DNA of 64,000 nt from an uncultured Fodinibius sp. (GTDB taxonomy: Bacteria; Bacteroidota; Rhodothermia; Balneolales; Balneolaceae). A model generated the notes under the pieces. It was not told the origin of the DNA, did no database searches, and worked only from the letters and a program-made list of their open reading frames with translations. This document shows, in pieces, positions 44,735 to 53,268 of the stretch. The stretch covers positions 911,665-975,664 of the forward strand of contig CAJXMJ010000002.1 in NCBI GenBank assembly GCA_913056455.1, in the 5' to 3' direction. The translations under genes and the position numbers were made by a program. The first letter of the stretch is position 1, and each line of letters begins with the position of its first letter.

Positions 44735-46573
44735 ATGTCTTCATTATCAAGTATTAAAAAGATAGCCTTTGCCAGAGATCTGGTACAAGACAAAATTGAG
44801 CAGATTAACAGGACCGGCATTATTGTAATGCATCATGTGTCGTTTTCGCTCGCGGCAGTAGCCATCCTGTTTTTGATTGCCTTTCGTCTGAACGAGTCTA
44901 TTTCGTTGTCGTGGTTTTTTATGAGCATTAGCGTGGCTTTTATGCTTATTCCTGTTTTGGCACGCAAAGGATTTGAGAATACGGCCAAGTTTCTGCTGTT
45001 AGCTTATATAAATGTCTGTATCCTTATTCTGAGCTCGGTATTTGGCAAAGAAATGTTAATTCAGGCTTTTTATCTCCCGGCCTGTGGATTGGCTATTCTG
45101 CTATTCGACAAGGACCATCAGCAACTGCGTAATATTGGGATAGGTATGGCCGTAGCATGCTATGTTGTGCTTGATTATGTGATTTTTGATCAGATTTATT
45201 TAACTGCTGATGAAGGTATTATTATAAAATGGAGTATTCTGGCCGCGGCATTTATAACGACATGGCTTACATTTAACAAGTTTTCTGAATCAAAGGAACT
45301 GGCTGAGGAGGAAACACAAAAACTGCTTAACAAAACACAGTCCCTTAATAAGGAACTGTTAGAAAAGAAGAAGCAGTTAGAAGAAAATGTAGAAGAGCTT
45401 GAAAAGGCGAAGCAAAAGGTAGAGGAGGGGTCAAAGGCCAAGTCTGAGTTTTTATCGACGATGAGCCACGAAATTCGTACTCCTATGAACGCAATTATTG
45501 GAATGACGAATTTATTAGTGAAGGATAATCCGCGTGAAGATCAGCTTGAGCAGCTTGAGATCCTTGATTTCTCTGCTAAAACCTTGCTTTCGCTTATTAA
45601 TGACGTGCTTGATTTCTCAAAAATTGAATCAGGAAAAATTGAGTTTGAGAACGTTGCGTTTAATTTGGAGAATCTATTAAACGGCGTTTTGGAAAGCTTC
45701 CGATTTACGGCTGAAAAGAAAGATGTCCCGTTATACCTGGATTTTGATGAAGATTTACCCAAAACTATTGCCGGTGATCCTAACCGACTGACTCAAATTT
45801 TAAATAATCTTGTTAGCAATGCAGTAAAGTTTACTGAAGAAGGCAGTGTCGGAATTATTGTGGATCTCGAAGAACGTAGTGATGATCAGCTGAAAATTCT
45901 GTTTACTATAACCGATACCGGTATTGGAATATCAGAAGATAAACAGGAGGAAATTTTCAAAAGCTTTACTCAAGAGCGTAATGAAACCTCCCGGGTTTTT
46001 GGTGGAACAGGACTGGGCTTAACGATCAGTAAAAAATTAATCGACCTCCAAGGGGGTTCAATTGATTTGGACAGTGAGAAAGGGAAGGGAAGTACGTTTT
46101 ATGTAGAGCTACCCTTTAAAACTGAAGAACATGCTGATGAACAGCGAGCCACCTTACGTAAGAATGACGAGGAGTCGCCGGATTCCTTACGGGGCACAAA
46201 AGTAATGTTGGTAGAAGATAATGCCATTAATCAAAAGGTGATGATGCGATTCCTGGAAAAATGGAATATAGAAGTAATCATTGCCGAGAATGGGAGTGAG
46301 GCAGTTAAAAAGATGAAGGAAACAAAGTCTGTCAATTTAGTATTGATGGATCTTCAAATGCCGGAAATGGATGGGTATGAGGCTACACGGCAAATTCGAG
46401 AGCTGGAAGATAAGTATAAATCTGATGTACCGATCATTGCCCTTACGGCAGCAGCCTTAAAGGAGGTTAAGGAAAATGTTTTTGCTTCTGGTATGAATGA
46501 TTTCCTAACGAAGCCCTTTAACCCCCCTGAACTTCAGAAAAAGCTGGAGTTCTATATTTTAGATAAAACGTAA
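44735..46573 (+). CDS. Membrane hybrid histidine kinase with receiver domain
   Basis: A 612-residue kinase. Six hydrophobic segments occupy about 33-180, then a coiled coil (185-235), the HisKA domain with the phosphorylated His245 in [12 protein letters not shown], a HATPase domain (about 330-465; [14 protein letters not shown] and [10 protein letters not shown]), and a C-terminal receiver (about 485-610) with LVEDN and phospho-acceptor Asp539 in [11 protein letters not shown]. The membrane part shows no known ligand domain. The receiver has no output, so a phosphotransfer partner is expected elsewhere. It ends one base from the convergent dodecin gene. Confidence 0.93.
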   Translation: MSSLSSIKKIAFARDLVQDKIEQINRTGIIVMHHVSFSLAAVAILFLIAFRLNESISLSWFFMSISVAFMLIPVLARKGFENTAKFLLLAYINVCILILSSVFGKEMLIQAFYLPACGLAILLFDKDHQQLRNIGIGMAVACYVVLDYVIFDQIYLTADEGIIIKWSILAAAFITTWLTFNKFSESKELAEEETQKLLNKTQSLNKELLEKKKQLEENVEELEKAKQKVEEGSKAKSEFLSTMSHEIRTPMNAIIGMTNLLVKDNPREDQLEQLEILDFSAKTLLSLINDVLDFSKIESGKIEFENVAFNLENLLNGVLESFRFTAEKKDVPLYLDFDEDLPKTIAGDPNRLTQILNNLVSNAVKFTEEGSVGIIVDLEERSDDQLKILFTITDTGIGISEDKQEEIFKSFTQERNETSRVFGGTGLGLTISKKLIDLQGGSIDLDSEKGKGSTFYVELPFKTEEHADEQRATLRKNDEESPDSLRGTKVMLVEDNAINQKVMMRFLEKWNIEVIIAENGSEAVKKMKETKSVNLVLMDLQMPEMDGYEATRQIRELEDKYKSDVPIIALTAAALKEVKENVFASGMNDFLTKPFNPPELQKKLEFYILDKT

Positions 46574-46574
46574 G

Positions 46575-46784
46575 CTATCCTTTTAGCGTAAAGCCGACTT
46601 TAATAACAACCTGCCACTGTGAGACAGTGCCATCTTCGATAGAACCTCTTGTTTCAATAACTTCAAACCAGCGCATGTCGTCTACGGTGTTTGAAGCCTT
46701 TTCTATTGCATTTTCAATAGCTGCCTCAAGGGATTTATCAGAGGTGCCTGTTAGTTCAATTTTTTTGTAGGTATGGTTTTCCAT
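46575..46784 (-). CDS. Dodecin-family flavin-binding protein
   Basis: A 69-residue small protein forming a hollow dodecamer that sequesters flavins or CoA. The family pattern is clear: YKKIELTGTSDKSLEAAIEN, the Trp36-type core in DDMRWFEVIETRG, and QWQVVIKVGF at the end. Length is normal. It faces the hybrid kinase and is followed on its strand by nothing shared. Confidence 0.93.
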   Translation of the reverse strand: MENHTYKKIELTGTSDKSLEAAIENAIEKASNTVDDMRWFEVIETRGSIEDGTVSQWQVVIKVGFTLKG

Positions 46785-46841
46785 GGGAATACTCTTTTGT
46801 GGCGGTTGATTACTTACAATATAATGGGAACCGTAAGCAAT

Positions 46842-46873
46842 AAAAAAAGCGCTGCCTTGATAACAGCGCTTTT
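46842..46873 (-). terminator. Terminator of the cold-shock gene
   Basis: A ten-pair perfect stem AAAAGCGCTG/CAGCGCTTTT around a nine-base loop; on the minus strand it ends in a T run and follows the cold-shock stop by 27 bp. The same stem could also end transcription in the other direction. Confidence 0.85.
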
Positions 46874-46899
46874 AAAATAATGATATCTAAATAATCATA

Positions 46900-47109
46900 T
46901 TACAAGGGAATCACCTCTTGTGCTTGTAATCCTTTTTCGCCTTCTGCAACAGTGAATTCTACTTCTTGGCCTTCTTCTAATTTTTTATAGCCTTCCATTT
47001 CGATTTCACTGAAATGAACGAAAATATCTTCGCCTTCTTCTCTGGTTATGAATCCGTAACCTTTGCCATTATGGAACCATTTAACAGTTCCTACTTCACG
47101 TTCTGCCAT
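46900..47109 (-). CDS. Cold-shock domain protein
   Basis: A 69-residue single OB-fold nucleic-acid chaperone of the CspA family. RNP1 is KGYGFI (16-21) in [16 protein letters not shown] and RNP2 is DIFVHFSEI (28-36). Acidic C-terminal half is common in the phylum. Its upstream region is about 190 bp of non-coding sequence before the divergent nuclease gene, long enough for a structured leader as in E. coli cspA, though no specific motif is claimed. RBS upstream is weak. Confidence 0.94.
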   Translation of the reverse strand: MAEREVGTVKWFHNGKGYGFITREEGEDIFVHFSEIEMEGYKKLEEGQEVEFTVAEGEKGLQAQEVIPL

Positions 47110-47301
47110 GATAAATCTCCGAAAATTTTTACTTCTTGTGCTACTTAAATGTTTGATAACGCCTTGCTAACGCAATAAATAGCGCTTAAGAGCCTAAGTA
47201 TAGTATATTTTTTGGGGATTCCCTACTATATGTAAAATTTTGTGTCTTAATTTTTAATATTTTTTTAAATAAGCTTTGAACCGCCGAATGCAAGATCAAA
47301 A

Positions 47302-48177
47302 ATGACAGGGCAACAACGGTTATTTGAACATTACAATCCCATCGAAAGGAGGGTGGGAGAATCGTTTTTCGAGAAGCTTTCCACCGAGCCGGGGATATAC
47401 AAAATGTATGGACGATCAGAGGAGTTGTTATATGTGGGAAAGGCAAAAAATCTAAGGAATCGACTGTTTACTTACCGTCGCGCTAAGATGGGCACCGCCT
47501 CACGCAAAACGATTCGCTTAATACGGATGACGCGTGACATTGAAACACAGGTTTGTAGTTCAGAAAAGGAGGCACTGTTACTGGAAAACGAGCTTATCCG
47601 CAAACATCAGCCCAAATTTAATCACGCCAAAAAGCACCCGGAAACGTATTATTTTATTGGGATAAATCAAGAAGACCAATGTCTTGGATTTAATCTTGTG
47701 ATGCAACGGCCGGAAGCTGATTATACGTTTGGAGCTTTTAAAGGACATCGGCTCGTACGCAAATCAATGGGTGGCATAATTCGAATACTCTACATTTTAG
47801 AACATGAAACCTCGTCTGCATTTCGGTTGCCCAGCCCATTGACTCAGAAATTAACGCCTATGCAGTATAATTTGCCTATTGATCGAGAAGGGGAATTAAT
47901 GAGTACTCTATGGATACCCCTATTGGAGTTTCTAAAAGGTCAGAACACCTGTTTTATCGATCAGGTTATCCAGATATCCAAAGATCGTGGATTGTTGGAG
48001 TCATTTCTGGGATCTATGATTTTGGATGATATGGATTCTATAAAATGGTTTTATGAGCGGTGTTCATCGAGAAATTATCAAATGAGTAAGCAGCTGGAAT
48101 TAGAGTCACACCTGATACCACAGGAAAAGCTGGATGATTACCTGATTGAGTGGGTTTTTGGCAGAGCAAATGATTAA
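47302..48177 (+). CDS. Cho/UvrC-like GIY-YIG nuclease
   Basis: A 291-residue protein with an N-terminal GIY-YIG domain (about 28-108): GIYKMYGRSE with GIY 31-33, YVG at 44-46, the catalytic Arg52 region NLRNRL, and the metal Glu in LLLENELIRKHQPKFN. The rest is not an HhH or UvrC endonuclease-H domain that I can identify. Cho of E. coli, a repair incision enzyme, has a comparable length, so a Cho-like role in 3' incision is plausible; it also could be a phage- or mobile-type GIY-YIG. It overlaps the convergent M20 peptidase gene by 4 bases. Confidence 0.75.
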   Translation: MTGQQRLFEHYNPIERRVGESFFEKLSTEPGIYKMYGRSEELLYVGKAKNLRNRLFTYRRAKMGTASRKTIRLIRMTRDIETQVCSSEKEALLLENELIRKHQPKFNHAKKHPETYYFIGINQEDQCLGFNLVMQRPEADYTFGAFKGHRLVRKSMGGIIRILYILEHETSSAFRLPSPLTQKLTPMQYNLPIDREGELMSTLWIPLLEFLKGQNTCFIDQVIQISKDRGLLESFLGSMILDDMDSIKWFYERCSSRNYQMSKQLELESHLIPQEKLDDYLIEWVFGRAND

Positions 48178-49334
48178 TCGAATATGGGAGGCTCTAAGAG
48201 TAAGAGAGCAAATAGGGCAAGCCGGTCTAATGTTTCTTCTAAGAAGATCTTTTCGTGATAGGCGTGAGCACCTTCCCCAACAGCCCCCAGACCGTCAATA
48301 GTGGGAGAATATAAATTTGAAAAATTACCATCAGAGGCTCCGCCAGACATTCCCTCTTGCAATTCGAGATCGAGTTCTTTTCCAAGCTTTTTAGTAATAT
48401 TCCAGAGCTTTTGGTTGGCTTCTTTTTTTTCCAGCGGCGGGCGATTAATATCCCCGGATACTGTTAGCTCAACACCCTCAATTTCAGGTTGAAGATTGTA
48501 GATTTTTTCTTTTATCCGTTTCCCATCTTTTTGTGTTGGTATTCGTACATCGACAACAGCTTTACTTTTTGCTGCTATAACATTAGATCGTTCACCTCCT
48601 TCTATAGTTCCAACATTGACGGTAACACCATTGGCCGGGTCGTTTAAACGAAAGAGTTGTTGTACGATATGAGAGAGACCTAAGATGGCACTTACTCCTT
48701 CTTCGGGAGCTAATCCTGCGTGGGACGGTTTCCCATTAATTGATATTTCAAAATCGCCTACACCTTTACGCCTGGTTTTAATTTTGCCCTCTTTACCCAG
48801 TGAAGGTTCAAGTACAAATGTTCGTTCTGCTAACTTAGCTTGCTCAACGATGCGATCTTGGGACTCATGACTGCCAATTTCTTCATCCGAATTAATAAGG
48901 AATATGGGCTGTACTTTTGGAGTTTTATCAAGATAGTGAATGGCCTGTATCCCAAAAACCATCATGGCAATTCCTGTTTTCATATCATAGACTCCCGGGC
49001 CAGCCACTACATTATCCTCAATATTGAAGGGCATCTCGTCAAGGGTTCCTACATCCCAAACGGTATCACTATGGCCGAGGATCAGTTGTGTGGGCTTGGA
49101 AGGATCGAAATCCTCAGGCTTGCAAAGCAACTGTCCGGCAGTGTCATTCCCCTCAAAATGTGTAACCGAATAATTTAGGTTTTTGAACTGTTCTGATAAG
49201 AGTTCCCAAACCACAGAAAATGTTTCTGGCTGATCGGAGGGGGTTTCAATTTCAACCAGCGATTGAAGAAGAGATAGAAAATCTGCTTTATGCTCGCTAA
49301 TGTAGTTACGTATCGGTCGCACTCGGTCGGTCAT
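48174..49334 (-). CDS. M20-family metallopeptidase (carboxypeptidase G2-like)
   Basis: A 386-residue zinc peptidase or amidase of the M20 family. Metal and catalytic positions are seen: GHSDTVWDVG (His, Asp), VYDMKTG (Asp), INSDEEIGSHE (catalytic and metal Glu), FVLEPS (metal Glu). The lid dimerisation domain begins near GVGDFEISINGKPSHAG. The closest pattern is carboxypeptidase G2, which removes C-terminal glutamate from folate-type substrates; related enzymes act on many small peptides, so substrate is open. It precedes the flavin reductase gene's end by 6 bp on the same strand. Confidence 0.85.
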   Translation of the reverse strand: MTDRVRPIRNYISEHKADFLSLLQSLVEIETPSDQPETFSVVWELLSEQFKNLNYSVTHFEGNDTAGQLLCKPEDFDPSKPTQLILGHSDTVWDVGTLDEMPFNIEDNVVAGPGVYDMKTGIAMMVFGIQAIHYLDKTPKVQPIFLINSDEEIGSHESQDRIVEQAKLAERTFVLEPSLGKEGKIKTRRKGVGDFEISINGKPSHAGLAPEEGVSAILGLSHIVQQLFRLNDPANGVTVNVGTIEGGERSNVIAAKSKAVVDVRIPTQKDGKRIKEKIYNLQPEIEGVELTVSGDINRPPLEKKEANQKLWNITKKLGKELDLELQEGMSGGASDGNFSNLYSPTIDGLGAVGEGAHAYHEKIFLEETLDRLALFALLLLEPPIFD

Positions 49335-49340
49335 GTTTTT

Positions 49341-49955
49341 TTAGCGTTTGAACTCTTTTGGAAATGGGAAAACGTTACTTTCTTTAATGACGCTGAATCG
49401 GTTGGGATGCAAATAAGCCAATAAAGGATTGTCGTAAATTAATTGCCCTTCGCCAACACCATCACCAACTTTTCTACTCATCTTTTTATTGATCCTTGCA
49501 GCAACAATTTCACCGACAATCAGTTCCCATTCTCCGAACTTGCCCAGACACTCCGTTAGCTTACATTCTAACTGAAAATAAGAGTCCCTTACAAAATATC
49601 CGTCAATTTCTTGTGCAGGAGTGGTGGGTATCTGATCGAGAATAGGTTTGGAATCGTCATCTTCGCGTTGGGTAGCGGCTAAACTCGAGACCGTAAGTTG
49701 ACTTGGCTTGGGATAGCTTACCGTAAATACTTTTTCGCGCTGTATATTTCGGTATGTACTTTTCCGAGGTGTTCCAATAAATCCAAAGTGATTGCTAAAA
49801 CCCATGGGCATAGCCATGTGTTTGGGGGCAAAATTGTAATTCCCGTCTTCTTCTTTACTGCCAATAATGAGCAGGGAATATACGGTATACGTTCGATCCC
49901 AAACATCCTGCTCAACATCAAGTTCAATCATTTCATTACTGTTTTCTTCGCTCAT
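49341..49955 (-). CDS. Flavin reductase-like FMN-binding protein
   Basis: A 204-residue split-barrel FMN-binding protein of the flavin reductase family. The opening is an YTVYSLLIIGSKEEDG-type strand, followed by APKHMAMPMG and GFSNHFGFIGTPRKSTYRNI; the C-terminal half has SYFQLECKLTECLGKFGEWE and IVGEIVAARI. Members reduce flavin with NAD(P)H for a partner or act as small oxidoreductases. The next gene on the strand is the M20 peptidase, 6 bp away; upstream lies the STAS gene, 8 bp away. A tight transcript HATPase-GNAT, STAS, flavin reductase, peptidase is likely. Confidence 0.8.
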   Translation of the reverse strand: MSEENSNEMIELDVEQDVWDRTYTVYSLLIIGSKEEDGNYNFAPKHMAMPMGFSNHFGFIGTPRKSTYRNIQREKVFTVSYPKPSQLTVSSLAATQREDDDSKPILDQIPTTPAQEIDGYFVRDSYFQLECKLTECLGKFGEWELIVGEIVAARINKKMSRKVGDGVGEGQLIYDNPLLAYLHPNRFSVIKESNVFPFPKEFKR

Positions 49956-49963
49956 AGTAATAC

Positions 49964-50260
49964 CTAATCTGTATTTATAACATTGGGTTGCCAGCTATTG
50001 TCAAGTTCCAGAATCTCAAGTAATTCGAAAAATACTTCCGGGGGGTTTATTAAATGTAGTTCTTTTCCCTCTTGTTGCCATTGGTGCAAAAAAATAATGC
50101 CTTCGCTGTCGATGATCTTGCACTCGGTGAGATCAATTTTAAGAAGATTTGTTTTTTTATTGATATGATTTAGAATCATGTTTTTAATCCACAAATTAAA
50201 ACCACCTTGCATCTTAATGTTCAGCGTGGATCCGTCTTTATGTATGTTTGGAATACTCAT
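49964..50260 (-). CDS. STAS-domain anti-anti-sigma-like protein
   Basis: A 98-residue STAS protein of the SpoIIAA/RsbV type. The core strand and phosphorylation region reads IDLTECKIIDSEGIIFLHQW, with Ser52 in the DS position corresponding to the serine phosphorylated by a partner kinase. Such proteins switch a kinase between targets. Its start overlaps the end of the HATPase-GNAT gene by 23 bases, so the two are surely a functional pair. It has no catalytic activity of its own. Confidence 0.85.
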   Translation of the reverse strand: MSIPNIHKDGSTLNIKMQGGFNLWIKNMILNHINKKTNLLKIDLTECKIIDSEGIIFLHQWQQEGKELHLINPPEVFFELLEILELDNSWQPNVINTD

Positions 50261-51707
50261 CGGTGATAAAAGATTTTATTTGTAGACCAAATTCTGAGTG
50301 AACATCAACAAGATCAAAGTTAAAGGGGATACAAATTTTTTGTAGTCGCAGGTAATCCGATTCATTATGAAAATAAGGAGCCAGCCCACAGTAAATAAAA
50401 CCTAAGCCGTCAAGTTTACCCAGCTGTGCCGGGGTGGCCGAATTTTCGAGTGGTAAGTCTAAGTAGATAGCGTTGGGATTTTCCTGCTTGATTAGACTAT
50501 TTAACATTTCTTGTAGTACCGAACGGAAATCAGGACCGTATTTTTTTACAATAATGAGTGCTGTCGAATCTGCATAGTTAATTGCCAGCTCGGCATCCGA
50601 TTTTTCAGCCATCTCGTAATATTCAGGCTGCTTGGGAGTAATGGGAATGTCAAGCAAATTATATGTTTCCAGCAGGATATCGTGATATTTTTTGGGAAGA
50701 AAGATTTCTTTTGAGGTTGTTTGCTTGAGTGGTAATACGTCAATCACCACAGAAACAGGCTGCGGATAATCTTCATCAAATCCTTTAAATACGACATTTT
50801 TTGTTTCTAGGAGCATTAACCCCGTTGATATAAATCCGAACTTTTGATTTACCCGTTGACTTACCGGATGGATTGTCACTGCTTTGCCAAAAAGTGCATC
50901 GAAATGATGTTCACGTGCCACTTTTATAAGGTGTTCCATCATGCCACTCATGATCCCCTGCTTGCGGTAGGCGGGCGAAACAACCGCTTCCCCTACTTCA
51001 GCAATATTAGAGTCGCTTTTCTTTAAAATTGCAAAGTATCCTAATGCTTCTCCTTCATCACTGCGAGTGATAACCCCAAGTTTTTCTTTGCCCGTTAGTG
51101 TCTGTTCTATTTTTTTGGGAAAATAGAGTTCCTCTTTTGTATAGGAGTATTCGTATGTACGATAGACAAGCTTGGCAATGTCCTCGGCATCGCTTGGAAT
51201 AATTTGCCTGATACTGTATGGTACTTTAGACGCTTGACCTTCAGGTTCTCTTGGTTTTTCGGATCTGGATAACTCCAGAAGTTTGTCAATTTTATGAACA
51301 TCTATGGACTTTTGTAATCTGAACTCTTTGCCTTCTTTACCACGATTGATGAATAGGAAATCGTCCGTGAATCGACGAATAATTCGCAGTCCGGCCCCTT
51401 CAAAAACCCCGTTCTCTATAGCCTCTTGGGCATTATATCGGTGTTTGTCCGGATCAAAAGGTTCTCCAATCTCGCTGGCTATGAGTTCAATGTTTGAGAG
51501 GGTTTGGCGGAACGTAAGATCAAAAAAACCTTGACTCTTATCAGGATAGGCAAATAAAATGATATCAGTAATAAGTTCGCTGACGGCAATAGTAAACTTA
51601 GTGGCTTCCTGTTCAGGCAAACCACAATTGAGGCACCAACTATAGGTAAAGTCGCAAATCGGACTTATAGCTTGTTCATCAGTTGATATATGAAATTGTA
51701 TATCCAT
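50238..51707 (-). CDS. HATPase (RsbW-like) fused to GNAT acetyltransferase domains
   Basis: A 489-residue fusion. Residues about 1-145 are an RsbW/SpoIIAB-like GHKL ATPase: N-box TIAVSELITDIILFAYP, with Asp48 where Asn is usual, and EGAGLRII (103-110) as the G-rich lid. Residues about 163-305 are a GNAT N-acetyltransferase; motif A is SPAYRKQGIMSGMMEHL (244-260). Residues about 310-489 look like a second, degenerate acetyltransferase-like or unknown domain. The overlapping STAS gene suggests partner switching that controls an acetyltransferase. The target and the activity of the ATPase half are unknown. Start ATG at 51707. Confidence 0.82.
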   Translation of the reverse strand: MDIQFHISTDEQAISPICDFTYSWCLNCGLPEQEATKFTIAVSELITDIILFAYPDKSQGFFDLTFRQTLSNIELIASEIGEPFDPDKHRYNAQEAIENGVFEGAGLRIIRRFTDDFLFINRGKEGKEFRLQKSIDVHKIDKLLELSRSEKPREPEGQASKVPYSIRQIIPSDAEDIAKLVYRTYEYSYTKEELYFPKKIEQTLTGKEKLGVITRSDEGEALGYFAILKKSDSNIAEVGEAVVSPAYRKQGIMSGMMEHLIKVAREHHFDALFGKAVTIHPVSQRVNQKFGFISTGLMLLETKNVVFKGFDEDYPQPVSVVIDVLPLKQTTSKEIFLPKKYHDILLETYNLLDIPITPKQPEYYEMAEKSDAELAINYADSTALIIVKKYGPDFRSVLQEMLNSLIKQENPNAIYLDLPLENSATPAQLGKLDGLGFIYCGLAPYFHNESDYLRLQKICIPFNFDLVDVHSEFGLQIKSFITDEYSKHT

Positions 51708-51733
51708 TGATGTGCGCTTTTATGAATCTTTAT

Positions 51734-52390
51734 TTAATGTAGCATTTCTCCCGCTATTATGCCTCTGATAATAAGATAAATGCCAAAAGTTGCTGCCAAA
51801 TAGGGTATAAATTTGTTAATGCGCTGACGCCATTCAAGGCTCACAAAACCGGGTGCCAGCGACATCACCATCATAGCAGGTATGGTACCAATCCCAAAGA
51901 GCATCATAAACAGGCTGCCCTGCACGATCGAACCAGTTGTGACTGATCCCGCCAATCCCACATAGACAAACCCGCAGGGCAAAAGTCCATTTAAAATTCC
52001 AATAAAAAATAATGTGAGGGTACCGCCCTTTTTAAATTGAGAGAGCATAAGTTGTTCAAGGCGATTGAATAATATGTTAATACCAATCTTTGCTTTCCAT
52101 TTTTGTAAGAATGAAAACTGAAATAGTGCACCGACAAGTATTAAAGCACCCAGTAGTATTGATACTGATTGTTGAATTCCGGCAAGAGCTATGGAATGAC
52201 CGATAATGCCAAAAATGCCCCCCAGAAAGGTATAAGTAAGAACTCTGCCTATATTATAGAGCAGTCGTCCCCAGACAAGTGAGAAGGTGGATTTATTTTT
52301 CCCGGGCAGGGCTAACGCAATAGGACCACACATACCAATACAATGGAAGCTACCGAAAAAACCAATTGCGAGAGCAGACCAAATTTCCAT
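51734..52390 (-). CDS. TauE/SafE-like membrane protein (COG2836 type)
   Basis: A 218-residue inner-membrane protein with about six or seven hydrophobic segments. Two Cys motifs stand out: FHCIGMCGPIALA near the N-terminus and LNGLLPCGFVYVGLAG in the middle, the pattern of the COG2836/DsbD_2-like branch that annotators call sulfite exporter TauE/SafE. In other Bacteroidota this gene sits by cbb3 oxidase assembly genes and is thought to act in copper or thiol handling; no such genes are here. It is separated by 26 bp from the HATPase gene on the same strand. Confidence 0.82.
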   Translation of the reverse strand: MEIWSALAIGFFGSFHCIGMCGPIALALPGKNKSTFSLVWGRLLYNIGRVLTYTFLGGIFGIIGHSIALAGIQQSVSILLGALILVGALFQFSFLQKWKAKIGINILFNRLEQLMLSQFKKGGTLTLFFIGILNGLLPCGFVYVGLAGSVTTGSIVQGSLFMMLFGIGTIPAMMVMSLAPGFVSLEWRQRINKFIPYLAATFGIYLIIRGIIAGEMLH

Positions 52391-52700
52391 AAAGCTTATT
52401 TCAAGTAATTGATTAGATATGAAGCCATTACCAGATTCGTAATATGTTAATTATTTTATTCCACGAATATTAATTATAGTCGTGTGTTTTTTACTTTATA
52501 TTTTAGCTGTTGTTTGATGTTTTAATGATTTATTTTTGGACAGCTTTTAATATTACAGTTTACTTAAAGGGGATCTGTAACAATCATTTTATAGTAGATT
52601 TTTCTTAGAAACAATGTTGATTAATCTGCGCTCAAAGAAGTGGTGAGCTCACGAATTTTTAACAGGGGTCTTAGAGACTACTAAATCCGATCTTTTATAT
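52391..52700. other. Non-coding region between TauE/SafE-like and Rrf2 genes
   Basis: About 310 very AT-rich bases between divergent genes. It contains the ten-base palindrome GTGAGCTCAC at 52643-52652, about 50 bp before the Rrf2 start, and GTCT-TAG-AGAC at 52668-52678, closer still. Either could be an operator, but sites of this size are expected by chance. No RNA gene or conserved small ORF is seen. Confidence 0.4.
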
Positions 52701-53153
52701 ATGTTATTATCAAATGCTTGTGTTTATGGGTTAAGAGCTTCAGTTTATTTGGCTGCGGTTTCGGACGACTCTTATGTATCTATAAAAAAAATTAGTGATG
52801 ATCTCGATATCTCGCATCACTTTTTAACGAAAGTTTTGCAACAGCTTACTAATGCAAACCTGATGGAGTCAATGAAAGGACCTAAGGGAGGGGTTCGATT
52901 GATACACTCTACTGAAGATGTTACGCTGCTTGAGATTGTTGCTGCCATCGACGGAATGGATATTTTGACCGAATGTGCATTAGGCTTGCCGGGCTGTGGA
53001 ACAGCGAAGCCTTGTCCGATCCACGATAAATGGGCTGATACGCGTGATGAAATTCGTAAAATGTTATCCGATACATCACTGCAAGATCTGGTAAATGAGG
53101 GCAAGTCCGGTAATTTACGTATTACGGCGGATGGTAATTTTAAATGGGTGTAA
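52701..53153 (+). CDS. Rrf2-family iron-sulfur-type regulator
   Basis: A 150-residue regulator. The wHTH lies at about 1-80, with a recognition-helix region ISHHFLTKVLQQLTNANLM and wing GPKGGVRL. The three Cys needed for an Fe-S cluster in IscR/NsrR relatives are present with family spacing: Cys92, Cys99 and Cys105 in ECALGLPGCGTAKPC. It probably senses NO, redox state or Fe-S supply. Its own gene is preceded by an AT-rich gap. Target genes may be the neighbours, including the lipoate ligase (an Fe-S/lipoyl context), but this is inference. A hairpin overlaps its stop. Confidence 0.9.
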   Translation: MLLSNACVYGLRASVYLAAVSDDSYVSIKKISDDLDISHHFLTKVLQQLTNANLMESMKGPKGGVRLIHSTEDVTLLEIVAAIDGMDILTECALGLPGCGTAKPCPIHDKWADTRDEIRKMLSDTSLQDLVNEGKSGNLRITADGNFKWV

Positions 53154-53176
53154 TGATAACTTAGGAGTCATTACAC
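53148..53176 (+). terminator. Hairpin overlapping the Rrf2 stop codon
   Basis: A perfect nine-pair stem GTGTAATGA/TCATTACAC with an eleven-base loop beginning over the stop codon. The downstream T tract is weak (TTCTATTTG), so it may be a terminator or an RNA-processing hairpin. Confidence 0.45.
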
Positions 53177-53268
53177 TTCTATTTGTTCGCACATCTTCAT
53201 ATTCCATTCAAAGTAGCGGCCTACCATTGGATATGAAATTGAATTAGACATTTCTACCATTTGAGTAC

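Noticed and set aside
52643-52652. Ten-base palindrome GTGAGCTCAC before the Rrf2 gene
   Set aside because: Dozens of ten-base palindromes are expected in 64 kb, and it does not match a known Rrf2 operator.
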